A DNA stretch of 64,000 nt from positions 20,539 through 84,538 of the forward strand of contig CAMVGU010000014.1 of assembly GCA_947167105.1 (NCBI GenBank), read 5' to 3'. The notes beneath the pieces are model-generated. The model was not told where the DNA came from. It saw nothing but the letters and a program-made list of their open reading frames with translations, and ran no database searches. A program made the translations under genes and the position numbers. Of the stretch, positions 1 to 7,637 are shown piece after piece (the first letter of the stretch is position 1; the number at the start of each line of letters is the position of its first letter). The DNA is from an uncultured Selenomonas sp. (GTDB lineage Bacteria; Bacillota; Negativicutes; Selenomonadales; Selenomonadaceae).

Positions 1-1095
1 GGCAATCATCTGGCCGGGCTGTGCCTCCAGTGTCACATCGGACAGGGCCGGCACCCCCTCCTTGTACTCAAAGTTCACCTGCTCCAGGGAGACATGGCCC
101 TCAATGGGGGGCAGATCCTCCGCTTCCGGCTTGTCCTGGATAGCCTCCGGCAGATCCAGCACCATAAACACCCGGTCTATGGCCGCCATGGCCTTCTGCA
201 GGCTGCCGTACAGGCGGGACAGGCGCTTCACCGGGTTAGCCAGGTTCACGGCATAAGTCAGGAAAGCCACCAGGGAACCTGCGGTCATCACGCCGCTGAT
301 AACCTCGTAGCCCCCGAACCAGATAATGAGGGTCACGGACACCGCCGCCAGAAACTCCACCGTCGGCGTCAAGAGGCTGGTCAGCTGCACATTCTTCATG
401 GCCGCCTGGAAGTTCAGCAGATTCTCATTCTGGAAACGTCCGATTTCATAATCTTCACGGGCAAAGGACTTCACCACCCGGATGGAGGAAATGCTCTCCT
501 GCAGGAAGGAGGTGATATCCGCCATGCGCTCCTGGATAACCGTGCCGTTGCGCTTCAGCTTGCGGCCGAAAATCTTCATGGCCTGGCCCACCAGGGGCAC
601 CACCACCATGGTCAGCAGGGTGAGCTTCCAGTCCAGGTAAAACATAAAGACAATGGAGCCTATCAGGATGGAGCTCTCCGTCACAATCTCGATGAGTTTA
701 TCCACCAGGGCTGTCTGGATGGCCGCCACGTCATTGGTGATAAAACTCATGGTCTCGCCGGTCTGGTGCTTGTCGAAATAGGCCATGGGCATGCGCTGGA
801 ACTTGCGGAACATCAGTTCACGCACATCAATGACCACCTTCTGCCCGATAAAGGACACCAGGTAGCTCTGCCCGTAGTAGAAAATGCCCCGTATGATGAA
901 GACCACCACCACGCCCACGCAGATGACGTTCAGCATGGCCATATCCCCCTGGGCCAGCACCTTGTCTATCATATCCTTGATAATCCAGGGCAGGTACAGA
1001 TTCGCACCGGCAGCAATAATAGTGCAGATGATGGCCAGGACAAGCTGTTTCAGGTAGGGCCTTATATGGAGCAGCAAGCGCCCGTAATTTTTCAT
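1..1095 (-). CDS. msbA: Lipid A export ABC transporter, MsbA type (partial)
   Basis: The first about 365 residues of a fused ABC exporter are visible; the nucleotide-binding domain lies outside the window. The segment begins MKNYGRLLLHIRPYLKQ and holds the transmembrane domain with typical exporter coupling sequences such as FDKHQTGETMSF. MsbA flips lipid A-core across the inner membrane using ATP. It directly follows lpxB (4-nt gap) at the end of the lipid A gene run, which favours MsbA over a generic multidrug exporter. ATG start at 1095. Truncated only by the window edge. Confidence 0.88.
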   Translation of the reverse strand, partial: MKNYGRLLLHIRPYLKQLVLAIICTIIAAGANLYLPWIIKDMIDKVLAQGDMAMLNVICVGVVVVFIIRGIFYYGQSYLVSFIGQKVVIDVRELMFRKFQRMPMAYFDKHQTGETMSFITNDVAAIQTALVDKLIEIVTESSILIGSIVFMFYLDWKLTLLTMVVVPLVGQAMKIFGRKLKRNGTVIQERMADITSFLQESISSIRVVKSFAREDYEIGRFQNENLLNFQAAMKNVQLTSLLTPTVEFLAAVSVTLIIWFGGYEVISGVMTAGSLVAFLTYAVNLANPVKRLSRLYGSLQKAMAAIDRVFMVLDLPEAIQDKPEAEDLPPIEGHVSLEQVNFEYKEGVPALSDVTLEAQPGQMIA

Positions 1096-1099
1096 AAAA

Positions 1100-2242
1100 T
1101 CATTCCTTATCTCGTGCCGCAGCCAGTATCTTCTCCGCTACCCGGCCAGATGCACCCGGGGGGCCCAGCAAATCACAGGCAGCCCTGAGCTTGGCCAGCA
1201 CCTGCTCACGCCGGGGGCTGCCCGGCAGCAGGCAGCGGACTTCCTCCGCAATGCGCCCCGGCTCCACCGCCGTCTGCAGCAGCTCCGTCTCAAAAGGCTC
1301 CCCCAGGATGATATTCGGCAGGCTGAAGGACTCTATATGCACCAGCAGCTGCCCCAGGAAATAATTGAGCCTGCCCATGCGGTACAGCACCACGCAGGGC
1401 AATCCCAGGAGCGCCGCTTCCATCACCACCGTGCCGGAGGTCGCCATGGCAGCCGTGCCCAGCCCCATCAGGGCATAGCGATGCTCATGGGTAAGCTCTA
1501 TGCGCCCCGTAAGCCCCGCCGCCTCAATAAGTGAAGTGATACGCCCTTCCAGGGCCTGATCCGCCACCGGCAGGAAGAAGCGCAAACCGGGCCGGCCCTC
1601 TGCCAGGATATGCACGGCTCCCAGCATATCCGGCAGCAGCAGCTCTATCTCCTGCCTGCGGCTGCCCGGCAGGAGCAGCACTGCCTGCTCATCCTCTGCC
1701 AGAGCGAAATACTCCCTGGCTTCCTGCTCCGGGATTTCCGGGCGCACCGCATCCACCATGGGATTGCCCACAAAGGAAATCTTCGCCCCTGCCGCCTCAT
1801 AGGGGGGCAGCTCATGGGGGAAAATCGCGCAAAATTCGTCTGCAATGGCGGCGCAGGTCCTCGCCCGTCCCTTGCGCCAGGCCCAGGCCGAGGGAGGTAT
1901 GTAGGAAAACACCGGCACCCCCAGGGCCTTGGCCTTCTTCGCCAGGCGCCAGTTGAAATCCGGGTAATCAATCAGCACTAAGAGATCCGGTTTTTCCTCC
2001 CGGATGGAATCCTCCAGCTCAGACAGGAGATGCAGGATGCGGCGCAGGTTCTTCACCACTTCCCAGACGCCCATCACATTGTAGTCGGCGAAATTGCGCA
2101 CCAGGCGCACACCGGCCTGCTCCATCTTCCGGCCTCCCAGGCCAAAGAGTTCCGCTTGGGGGGCCTGTGCCAGAATAGCTTCCGCGATACGCGCCCCCTG
2201 AATATCTCCTGAGACTTCACCCGCAGAAAGCATGATTTTCAC
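1100..2242 (-). CDS. lpxB: Lipid-A-disaccharide synthase
   Basis: GT19 enzyme joining UDP-2,3-diacylglucosamine and lipid X into the lipid A disaccharide at the inner membrane. The protein shows the family N-terminus KIMLSAGEVSGD and the PPSAWAWRKGRA loop. A GTG start at 2242, preceded by an AAAGGCGG ribosome site, gives 380 residues, close to the usual 380. Upstream in-frame ATGs (2260 and beyond) would add an unconserved tail. It lies between lpxI and msbA with tight spacing, consistent with one transcript. Confidence 0.93.
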   Translation of the reverse strand: MKIMLSAGEVSGDIQGARIAEAILAQAPQAELFGLGGRKMEQAGVRLVRNFADYNVMGVWEVVKNLRRILHLLSELEDSIREEKPDLLVLIDYPDFNWRLAKKAKALGVPVFSYIPPSAWAWRKGRARTCAAIADEFCAIFPHELPPYEAAGAKISFVGNPMVDAVRPEIPEQEAREYFALAEDEQAVLLLPGSRRQEIELLLPDMLGAVHILAEGRPGLRFFLPVADQALEGRITSLIEAAGLTGRIELTHEHRYALMGLGTAAMATSGTVVMEAALLGLPCVVLYRMGRLNYFLGQLLVHIESFSLPNIILGEPFETELLQTAVEPGRIAEEVRCLLPGSPRREQVLAKLRAACDLLGPPGASGRVAEKILAAARDKE

Positions 2243-2355
2243 AGCCGCCCCGCCTTTCATAACAATATCCATCAAATAGTCATTGTACCATATGACAGGT
2301 ACATAGGCAAACAAATAAAAGGCGCAGCGGGGAACCCCCTGCCGCACCTTGCATC

Positions 2356-3159
2356 CTACATAGCGACTATCGCTATACCGTGCTGCTCCGCGAGAGCCAG
2401 CACCCGCTCACGCTCCACCAGCAGAGTTTCCCCTGCCTGTATGGCCAGGACCTTGGCATTGGCCACGATCATGGACTCCAGGGTGGTGGCACCCACCGTC
2501 GGCACATCGAAGCGCTTATCCTGCTGGGGCTTGGCCACCTTCACCACCACGGCCCCCTCCCGGGCCAGCTCGCCGCCCCGGCGGATGCAGGCATCAGTGC
2601 CCTCGATAGCCTCCAGGGCCATCACCGCCATATCCTTCACCACTACGGTCTGGCCGATATCCAGACGGCCCAGTTCCCTGGCCACCTGGAAACCGTACTC
2701 CATATCCCTGCGCTGCTCCGCCGTAGGCTCCCGCTTCGTCAGCGTACCGCTCCCCGGCATCAGCTTCCTTATGAGGATGGTCTGGTCAAAGGCCGTGACG
2801 CCGATCTTCTCCAACTCCCGCACAAACCCCAGCATAATGGTATCATCCTTGCGGTTCGGCAGTCCGGCCAGGAAAGTGACCATCTTGAAATCGGGAATGA
2901 CCTTCTTCTCGAACAGCAATTCCTTCGTGACCTTGCCGATCATCAGGGCCTTTTTGACCTGCTGCTTTTTCAGGTAGGAAATAATCCTGCCCAGCTTGGC
3001 GATGCTAATATGGGCGCAGTCATTGGCCACCTCATCAAGCTCCGGGTCCGTGGCCTCCAGCAAGGCCACCGCACAGACCTCATAGCCCAGCTCCCTGGCA
3101 GCCCTGGCCAGCTCCACCGGCAGCCTGCCGGCACCTGCCAGCAGCGCAATTTTCTCCAT
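2356..3159 (-). CDS. lpxI: UDP-2,3-diacylglucosamine pyrophosphatase LpxI
   Basis: 267-residue LpxI (DUF1009) protein that cleaves UDP-2,3-diacylglucosamine to lipid X and UMP; it replaces LpxH in many non-enteric diderms. The sequence starts MEKIALLAGAGRLPVELA and contains the conserved MLGFVRELEKIGV and KVAKPQQDKRFDVPTVG segments, with full family length. Its place between lpxA and lpxB is the usual Negativicutes order. The gap to lpxA is 15 nt, so the genes are probably cotranscribed. Confidence 0.93.
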   Translation of the reverse strand: MEKIALLAGAGRLPVELARAARELGYEVCAVALLEATDPELDEVANDCAHISIAKLGRIISYLKKQQVKKALMIGKVTKELLFEKKVIPDFKMVTFLAGLPNRKDDTIMLGFVRELEKIGVTAFDQTILIRKLMPGSGTLTKREPTAEQRRDMEYGFQVARELGRLDIGQTVVVKDMAVMALEAIEGTDACIRRGGELAREGAVVVKVAKPQQDKRFDVPTVGATTLESMIVANAKVLAIQAGETLLVERERVLALAEQHGIAIVAM

Positions 3160-3174
3160 GCAGGCATGCCCTCC

Positions 3175-3993
3175 TTAATCAATGTCATGCTCGCGGCGCT
3201 CACGGCAGATGCCCCGGTCTGCATTGCGCAGGAAGCGCAGCAGATGCTCCATCTCCTCGCAGTTATCCACTTCCTGCTCGATGACCGCAATGGCCTGGGA
3301 CAGCTTCAGCCCCGAGCGGTACAGGATTTTATAGGCCTGCTTCAGGCAGCGCCGGGAAGCAAGGGAGATACCGGCACGGGAAATGCCCACGCTGTTCAGC
3401 CCCACGGTGCGGGCCTGATAGCCCGCCACCATCGTATAGGGCACCACATCCTGGGTCAGCCGCGCCATACCGGCCACCATGGCATTGCGGCCAATCTTCA
3501 CGAACTGATGCACCCCCGCCATGCCGCCGATCACAACCCGGTCCTCCACCACCACATGCCCGGCCACGCTGGCCACATTGGACATAATCACGTGATTGCC
3601 CAGCACGCAGTTATGGGCCACATGGGTGAGTGCCATCAGCAGGCAGTCGCTGCCGATACGGGTCTCCTCTCCCTCGCCGGTGGCCCGGTGCACCGTCGCC
3701 CCCTCGCGGATGGTTGTGCGGTCGCCGATAAAGACATAGCTTTTCTCGCCCTTGAACTTCAGATCCTGGGGCTCCTCACCGATGGAGGCCCCCTGAAAAA
3801 TCTTGCAATCCCTGCCGATCTGCGTCCAGCCCGTGATCACCACATGGGGGCCGATCTTCGTCCCCTCGCCGATCTCCACGTGCTCGCCTATGACAGAGTA
3901 TGGCCCGATTTCCACATTCTTCGCAATCCTTGCCCCCGGCGCCACCACGGCAGTTTCATGTATATAAGCAATCACTTTGCTTTCCATACCCAT
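3175..3993 (-). CDS. lpxA: UDP-N-acetylglucosamine acyltransferase
   Basis: First enzyme of lipid A synthesis: it transfers a 3-hydroxyacyl chain from ACP to the 3-OH of UDP-GlcNAc. The N-terminal two thirds is a left-handed beta-helix of hexapeptide repeats (for example IGPYSVIGEHVEIGEG). The catalytic His lies in the conserved stretch IGGMAGVHQFVKIG, and a helical tail follows. At 272 residues it is slightly longer than E. coli LpxA (262). The ATG at 3993 is used; a second ATG two codons on cannot be excluded. A 189-nt AT-richer spacer separates it from fabZ and may hold an internal promoter. Confidence 0.94.
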   Translation of the reverse strand: MGMESKVIAYIHETAVVAPGARIAKNVEIGPYSVIGEHVEIGEGTKIGPHVVITGWTQIGRDCKIFQGASIGEEPQDLKFKGEKSYVFIGDRTTIREGATVHRATGEGEETRIGSDCLLMALTHVAHNCVLGNHVIMSNVASVAGHVVVEDRVVIGGMAGVHQFVKIGRNAMVAGMARLTQDVVPYTMVAGYQARTVGLNSVGISRAGISLASRRCLKQAYKILYRSGLKLSQAIAVIEQEVDNCEEMEHLLRFLRNADRGICRERREHDID

Positions 3994-4182
3994 TTCTGCT
4001 ACAACTCCTCTATGCCTACCTATATACAGCGATATCAGCCCTGAGACACCACTGGCTTTGTTCTGTCTTTACTACACTCCTAAACACACTTCCGCTTTTC
4101 GCATGGGATATAACTGTAAATCCTGGCGTTTTACGAGTTGAACAAAGATTAGGTGCATATATCTTGTCAATATCAGTCAAAA

Positions 4183-4671
4183 TCACGCTTTTTCTTGTTC
4201 TGCCGCTAATTTTTCCCTGGTTGCCTTGGACTGATGGGTCTCATCCTCCACCAGGGCGAACTTGAAATCAGCCTGGGCCACCAGCTTGTCCTGCACATAG
4301 CCGTCTGCGTGCAGCACCCCGAAATTGCCCCGCACCTTGACGATTTCCGCCTTGGTAATCAACTGGTCTCCCGGTACCACCGGCTTCTTGAACCTCACAT
4401 TATCCATGCCGCCGAAGAAGGCCAGCTTGCCCCGGTGCTCCTCCGGGTACAGCATGGCCACGCCTCCCACCTGGGCCATGGCCTCCAGCAGCAACACCCC
4501 AGGCATAATGGGATGACCGGGGAAATGCCCCGCAAACTGTGGCTCAATCATGGTGATGTTCTTCAGCCCCGTGGCAGACTTGAAGGGATCAATCTCCAGG
4601 ATGCGATCCACCAGCAGCATCGGCGGACGATGGGGCAAAATCTTCATGATTTCATTGATATCAAGTTCCAT
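4183..4671 (-). CDS. fabZ: 3-hydroxyacyl-[ACP] dehydratase FabZ
   Basis: Hot-dog fold dehydratase of fatty acid elongation, 162 residues. The catalytic His is in GHFPGHPIMPGVLLLEAMAQ, whose downstream Glu is the second catalytic residue; the N-terminal PHRPPMLLVDRI is family-typical. FabZ competes with LpxC for the 3-hydroxyacyl-ACP pool, which explains its constant place beside lpxC and lpxA. The C-terminal tail of about 20 charged residues (THQSKATREKLAAEQEKA) extends beyond the usual end. Confidence 0.95.
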   Translation of the reverse strand: MELDINEIMKILPHRPPMLLVDRILEIDPFKSATGLKNITMIEPQFAGHFPGHPIMPGVLLLEAMAQVGGVAMLYPEEHRGKLAFFGGMDNVRFKKPVVPGDQLITKAEIVKVRGNFGVLHADGYVQDKLVAQADFKFALVEDETHQSKATREKLAAEQEKA

Positions 4672-4708
4672 GGCAAAATCCTTCTTTCTTCATCCTATAT
4701 GTGTCTGT

Positions 4709-5539
4709 TCAGCCTAAAGCTGCCGCTATCTGCCTGGCCAGCTTGGTATTTAGCTCATGGCCCGAAGCCACCGCGATGATATGGCCGCGGATAATCCCGG
4801 CCAGGCGCAGATCGCCAATCACATCCAGTATCTTGTGGCGCACAAGCTCATCGCCGAAGTGCAGCGGGTTCAACCAGCCCTCATCATTGTAGACAATCAC
4901 ATTTTCCAGGGTACCACCCAGCCCCAGGCCCATGGCCTGCAACTGCTTGATTTCCTGCTCGTAGGCAATGGTGCGGGCCGGGGCGATCTCCTGCCTGTAA
5001 CATTGCGGCGTGATCTCGAAATTCTCGTACTGCACCCCAATCAGCCTGTGGGGATTCAGGGAAGTAAAGCTCACCCGGAAGCCCTCATAAGGCAGGGCCA
5101 GCACAAAACGCTTATGCTCCTCGTCATCAACGCGGTACACCCTGTCAATCACGATTTCGCGCCGCTTTGCTGCCTGCTCCCTGCGGCCTGCCTGCTCCAG
5201 CAGCTCGAAAAACGCCAGGGCGGCACCATCCGCCACCGGCGGCTCCTCCCCATCCATCTCGATAAAGCAGTTGTCAATACGCGCCGCATGCAGCGCACTC
5301 ATCAGATGCTCAATGGTAAAGACCTTCGCGCCATGCTCCTCCAATGTCGTTGCGCGCATGGTAGAAGTGACATTGGCTGCCACCGCATGTATCTTAGGGC
5401 TCTCCGGCAGATCCGTGCGCACAAAGACCAGCCCCGCGTCCTCCGGCGCAGGCTTCAGCACCATATGCACCTGGCGCCCCGAGTGCAGCCCGACCCCCGT
5501 ATAAGCGGCCTCCGCCCCAATGGTTGCCTGCTTCTGCAA
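4709..5539 (-). CDS. lpxC: UDP-3-O-acyl-N-acetylglucosamine deacetylase
   Basis: Zinc deacetylase for the committed step of lipid A synthesis, 276 residues. Zinc ligands are visible as His in IEHLMSALHAA and His/Asp in HKILDVIGD; the catalytic His is in GHIIAVASGHELN. A TTG start at 5539 is chosen: it has GGAGG six bases upstream and gives the usual 13 residues before TGVGLH. The alternative ATG at 5560 directly abuts a good -10 box (5561-5566), so it would lie at or before the transcription start. Confidence 0.93.
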   Translation of the reverse strand: MQKQATIGAEAAYTGVGLHSGRQVHMVLKPAPEDAGLVFVRTDLPESPKIHAVAANVTSTMRATTLEEHGAKVFTIEHLMSALHAARIDNCFIEMDGEEPPVADGAALAFFELLEQAGRREQAAKRREIVIDRVYRVDDEEHKRFVLALPYEGFRVSFTSLNPHRLIGVQYENFEITPQCYRQEIAPARTIAYEQEIKQLQAMGLGLGGTLENVIVYNDEGWLNPLHFGDELVRHKILDVIGDLRLAGIIRGHIIAVASGHELNTKLARQIAAALG

Positions 5540-5560
5540 AGCGACCCCTCCCCGAAACAT

Positions 5561-5590
5561 AGTATACGCTTCTATTTTATTAGCCTTGAA
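5561..5590 (-). promoter_or_regulatory. Vegetative promoter of lpxC
   Basis: Minus-strand TTCAAG (-35, 5585-5590), an 18-nt spacer and TATACT (-10, 5561-5566). Transcription would begin near 5554, leaving a short leader that contains the GGAGG site for the TTG start at 5539. Confidence 0.6.
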
Positions 5591-5645
5591 GGGTAAATGC
5601 AAGGATTTTTGCAACCATAGCAATGGCAAAAATCTTAATCAAGGT

Positions 5646-5672
5646 TAAGTTTTTCCCAAAATCTACGATAAA
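5646..5672 (+). promoter_or_regulatory. Sigma-28 (FliA/SigD) type promoter of first flagellin
   Basis: TAAG, 15 nt, ACGATAAA resembles the flagellar sigma-28 consensus TAAA-N15-(G/C)CCGATAA. It lies about 80 nt before the first flagellin start and matches the layout found upstream of the third flagellin. Confidence 0.6.
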
Positions 5673-5749
5673 GTAAATAGGAGATCTTGTCCTTACCGCA
5701 AAAATGCTGCGAATACGCAGTATTACCCAAAATACGGGAGTGAACGCTT

Positions 5750-7567
5750 ATGGCAATGATTATCAAAAACAATATGTCAGCCCTGAATACCCTGAACAAA
5801 CTAAACGAAAATGCCAAAGAATTAGCCGATTCCCTGAAAAAAGTTTCCTCCGGCATGAAGATCAACAGTGCCGGGGATGATGCCTCCGGCTATGCCATCT
5901 CCGAGCGCATGCGCGTGCAAATGCGGGGCCTCTCCCAGGACATCGCGAACACGCAGAACGGCGTTTCCATGCTGAAAGTAGCCGAAGGCGGTGTCCAGTC
6001 CACCGTTGACATCCTGAAGACCCTGAAGGAAAAAGCCATCAATGCCGCCAACGACACCAACACGGATATAGACCGGGCCACCATCCAGAAGGAAGTGGAT
6101 CAGTCCATCGACCAGATCAACGACAACGCCAATATCACCTTTAACGGCATGAGAATGCTGGACGGCGCTGCGGAGGTGCCTGCCGCCAATGTGCAGGAAA
6201 TCATCGTGGACGCCCTCGCCTCCGAATGGATTGAAAATGCCCTGGAGCAGATTGAATTCGGCTTCGGCCTGAAATTCGGCCAGGACGGCACCACCGTCAA
6301 CGAAATGGATGTAAAATTCACAAATGAAGGCAAGCCCCAGCCGAACCAGTCTGTCCCGCTGGCCTATGTAACCAATTCAGCAATCAACGGTGAAGCAAAG
6401 GAGCTTTCCCTGTCCATCAATATGGATTATTACGAAAACATGGACTGGGACAATGTAAACGGCAGCATCAACGGCTCCCGCTACAACTACCTGGACCGCA
6501 CCATCGTCCATGAAATGACCCACGCCGTCATGGCCGCCAATATCAAGAATTTCAACTCCCTGCCCTCCCTGATCAAGGAGGGGGCAGCCGAGCTCATCCA
6601 CGGCATAGATGATGCCCGCTACAACACCATACTGCGTGTCACAAACAGTGCCTCCAACCTGAATACCTACATGAATAACCTCGCTCCCAGTGATCCTAAC
6701 CCCGGCACAGAAACCTACGCGGCAGGCTACGTCTATCTCCGTTACCTGACCGCCCAGAGCGCAGGCAGGCCGGTGGATGTAATGAAACGCTTTATGACCG
6801 CCCTGGACAGGACCTCAGCCAGCGGCCAAAGTGCCCTGGACGAAGCCATCGGCTTCGCCTCCAAAGGGCATTTCTCCGGCCATGCAGCCCTCCTTGCCGG
6901 CATGACCGCCGATTACAATGCCGCCGGCAGCAACACCGCCTTCCTGGAAAAATACTGCGATATCAGGCTGGAAAACGGCAGCCTCGATGCCGATACAGGC
7001 AGCCTGGCGGGCTGGGATGCCAGCGGCACCGAGGTGCTGAATGCCGAGGCCACCGTAACCGAGGCAGGCTCCACCAAATACTGGAAGCCGCCCTTAAATG
7101 ACCAGACCCACATCAACGGCCTCACCGTGCGCTGGCCGGCAGGCACCACCGGGCAGATCGGCACCCAGGTATTGCAGGTGGGCACCAAGGCCAACCAGGT
7201 TATAAAGCTCAACGCCTTCGATATGCGTGCCAAGGCCATCGGCGTACAGGACGAGGAAGGGAACGCCGTCAGCGTGCGCACCCGCGCCGCCGCCAACCGT
7301 GCCATATCCCGCTTCGACAAAGCCCTCCAGAGGGCACTGGATGCCCAGACCACCATCGGTGCCCTGCAGAGCCGCCTGACCTACACGGCCCTGAACCTCA
7401 CCACCGCCAGCGAGAACGTGCAAAGCTCCGAGTCCGTCGTCCGGGATGCCGACATGGCCAAAGAAATGACCGCCTACACCAAGAGCAACGTCCTCACCCA
7501 GACCGCCCAGTCCATGCTGGCCCAGGCCAACCAGAACAGCAGCGCAGTGCTATCACTGCTGCAATAA
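5750..7567 (+). CDS. Flagellin with internal metallopeptidase domain (flagellinolysin type)
   Basis: 605-residue flagellin. Residues 1 to about 140 form the D0/D1 N-terminal coils and the last about 130 the matching C-terminal coils, ending in LSLLQ. In place of the ordinary variable region there is a zinc peptidase domain (about 145-430) with HEMTH (His254, Glu255, His258) and a likely third ligand Glu277 in KEGAAELIHG, 19 residues on: the gluzincin arrangement. Proteolytic flagellins of this design (flagellinolysins) have been described in Clostridium and other phyla. The protein would be exported by the flagellar type III apparatus and could coat the filament with protease. A sigma-28-like promoter precedes it. 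Substrate unknown. Confidence 0.9.
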   Translation: MAMIIKNNMSALNTLNKLNENAKELADSLKKVSSGMKINSAGDDASGYAISERMRVQMRGLSQDIANTQNGVSMLKVAEGGVQSTVDILKTLKEKAINAANDTNTDIDRATIQKEVDQSIDQINDNANITFNGMRMLDGAAEVPAANVQEIIVDALASEWIENALEQIEFGFGLKFGQDGTTVNEMDVKFTNEGKPQPNQSVPLAYVTNSAINGEAKELSLSINMDYYENMDWDNVNGSINGSRYNYLDRTIVHEMTHAVMAANIKNFNSLPSLIKEGAAELIHGIDDARYNTILRVTNSASNLNTYMNNLAPSDPNPGTETYAAGYVYLRYLTAQSAGRPVDVMKRFMTALDRTSASGQSALDEAIGFASKGHFSGHAALLAGMTADYNAAGSNTAFLEKYCDIRLENGSLDADTGSLAGWDASGTEVLNAEATVTEAGSTKYWKPPLNDQTHINGLTVRWPAGTTGQIGTQVLQVGTKANQVIKLNAFDMRAKAIGVQDEEGNAVSVRTRAAANRAISRFDKALQRALDAQTTIGALQSRLTYTALNLTTASENVQSSESVVRDADMAKEMTAYTKSNVLTQTAQSMLAQANQNSSAVLSLLQ

Positions 7568-7572
7568 ATATT

Positions 7573-7610
7573 TTTTGTCCCCCCACACGGAACAGTGGGG
7601 GGGGGGGACA
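7573..7610 (+). repeat. G-tract hairpin between flagellin genes
   Basis: A GTCCCCCCAC arm pairs with GTGGGGGG..GAC, and the right arm contains a run of 11 G (7597-7607). The hairpin begins 6 nt after the first flagellin's stop and ends 27 nt before the next start. No T-tract follows on the plus strand, so it looks more like an RNA processing or attenuation structure than a terminator. The homopolymer could change length by slippage. Confidence 0.55.
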
Positions 7611-7637
7611 GTGTACACATTCAAGGAGGATGATGTC

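Noticed and set aside
2380..4044. 554-residue plus-strand frame across lpxI and lpxA
   Set aside because: It covers two conserved genes on the opposite strand and has the His/Leu/Arg-rich composition of an antisense shadow.
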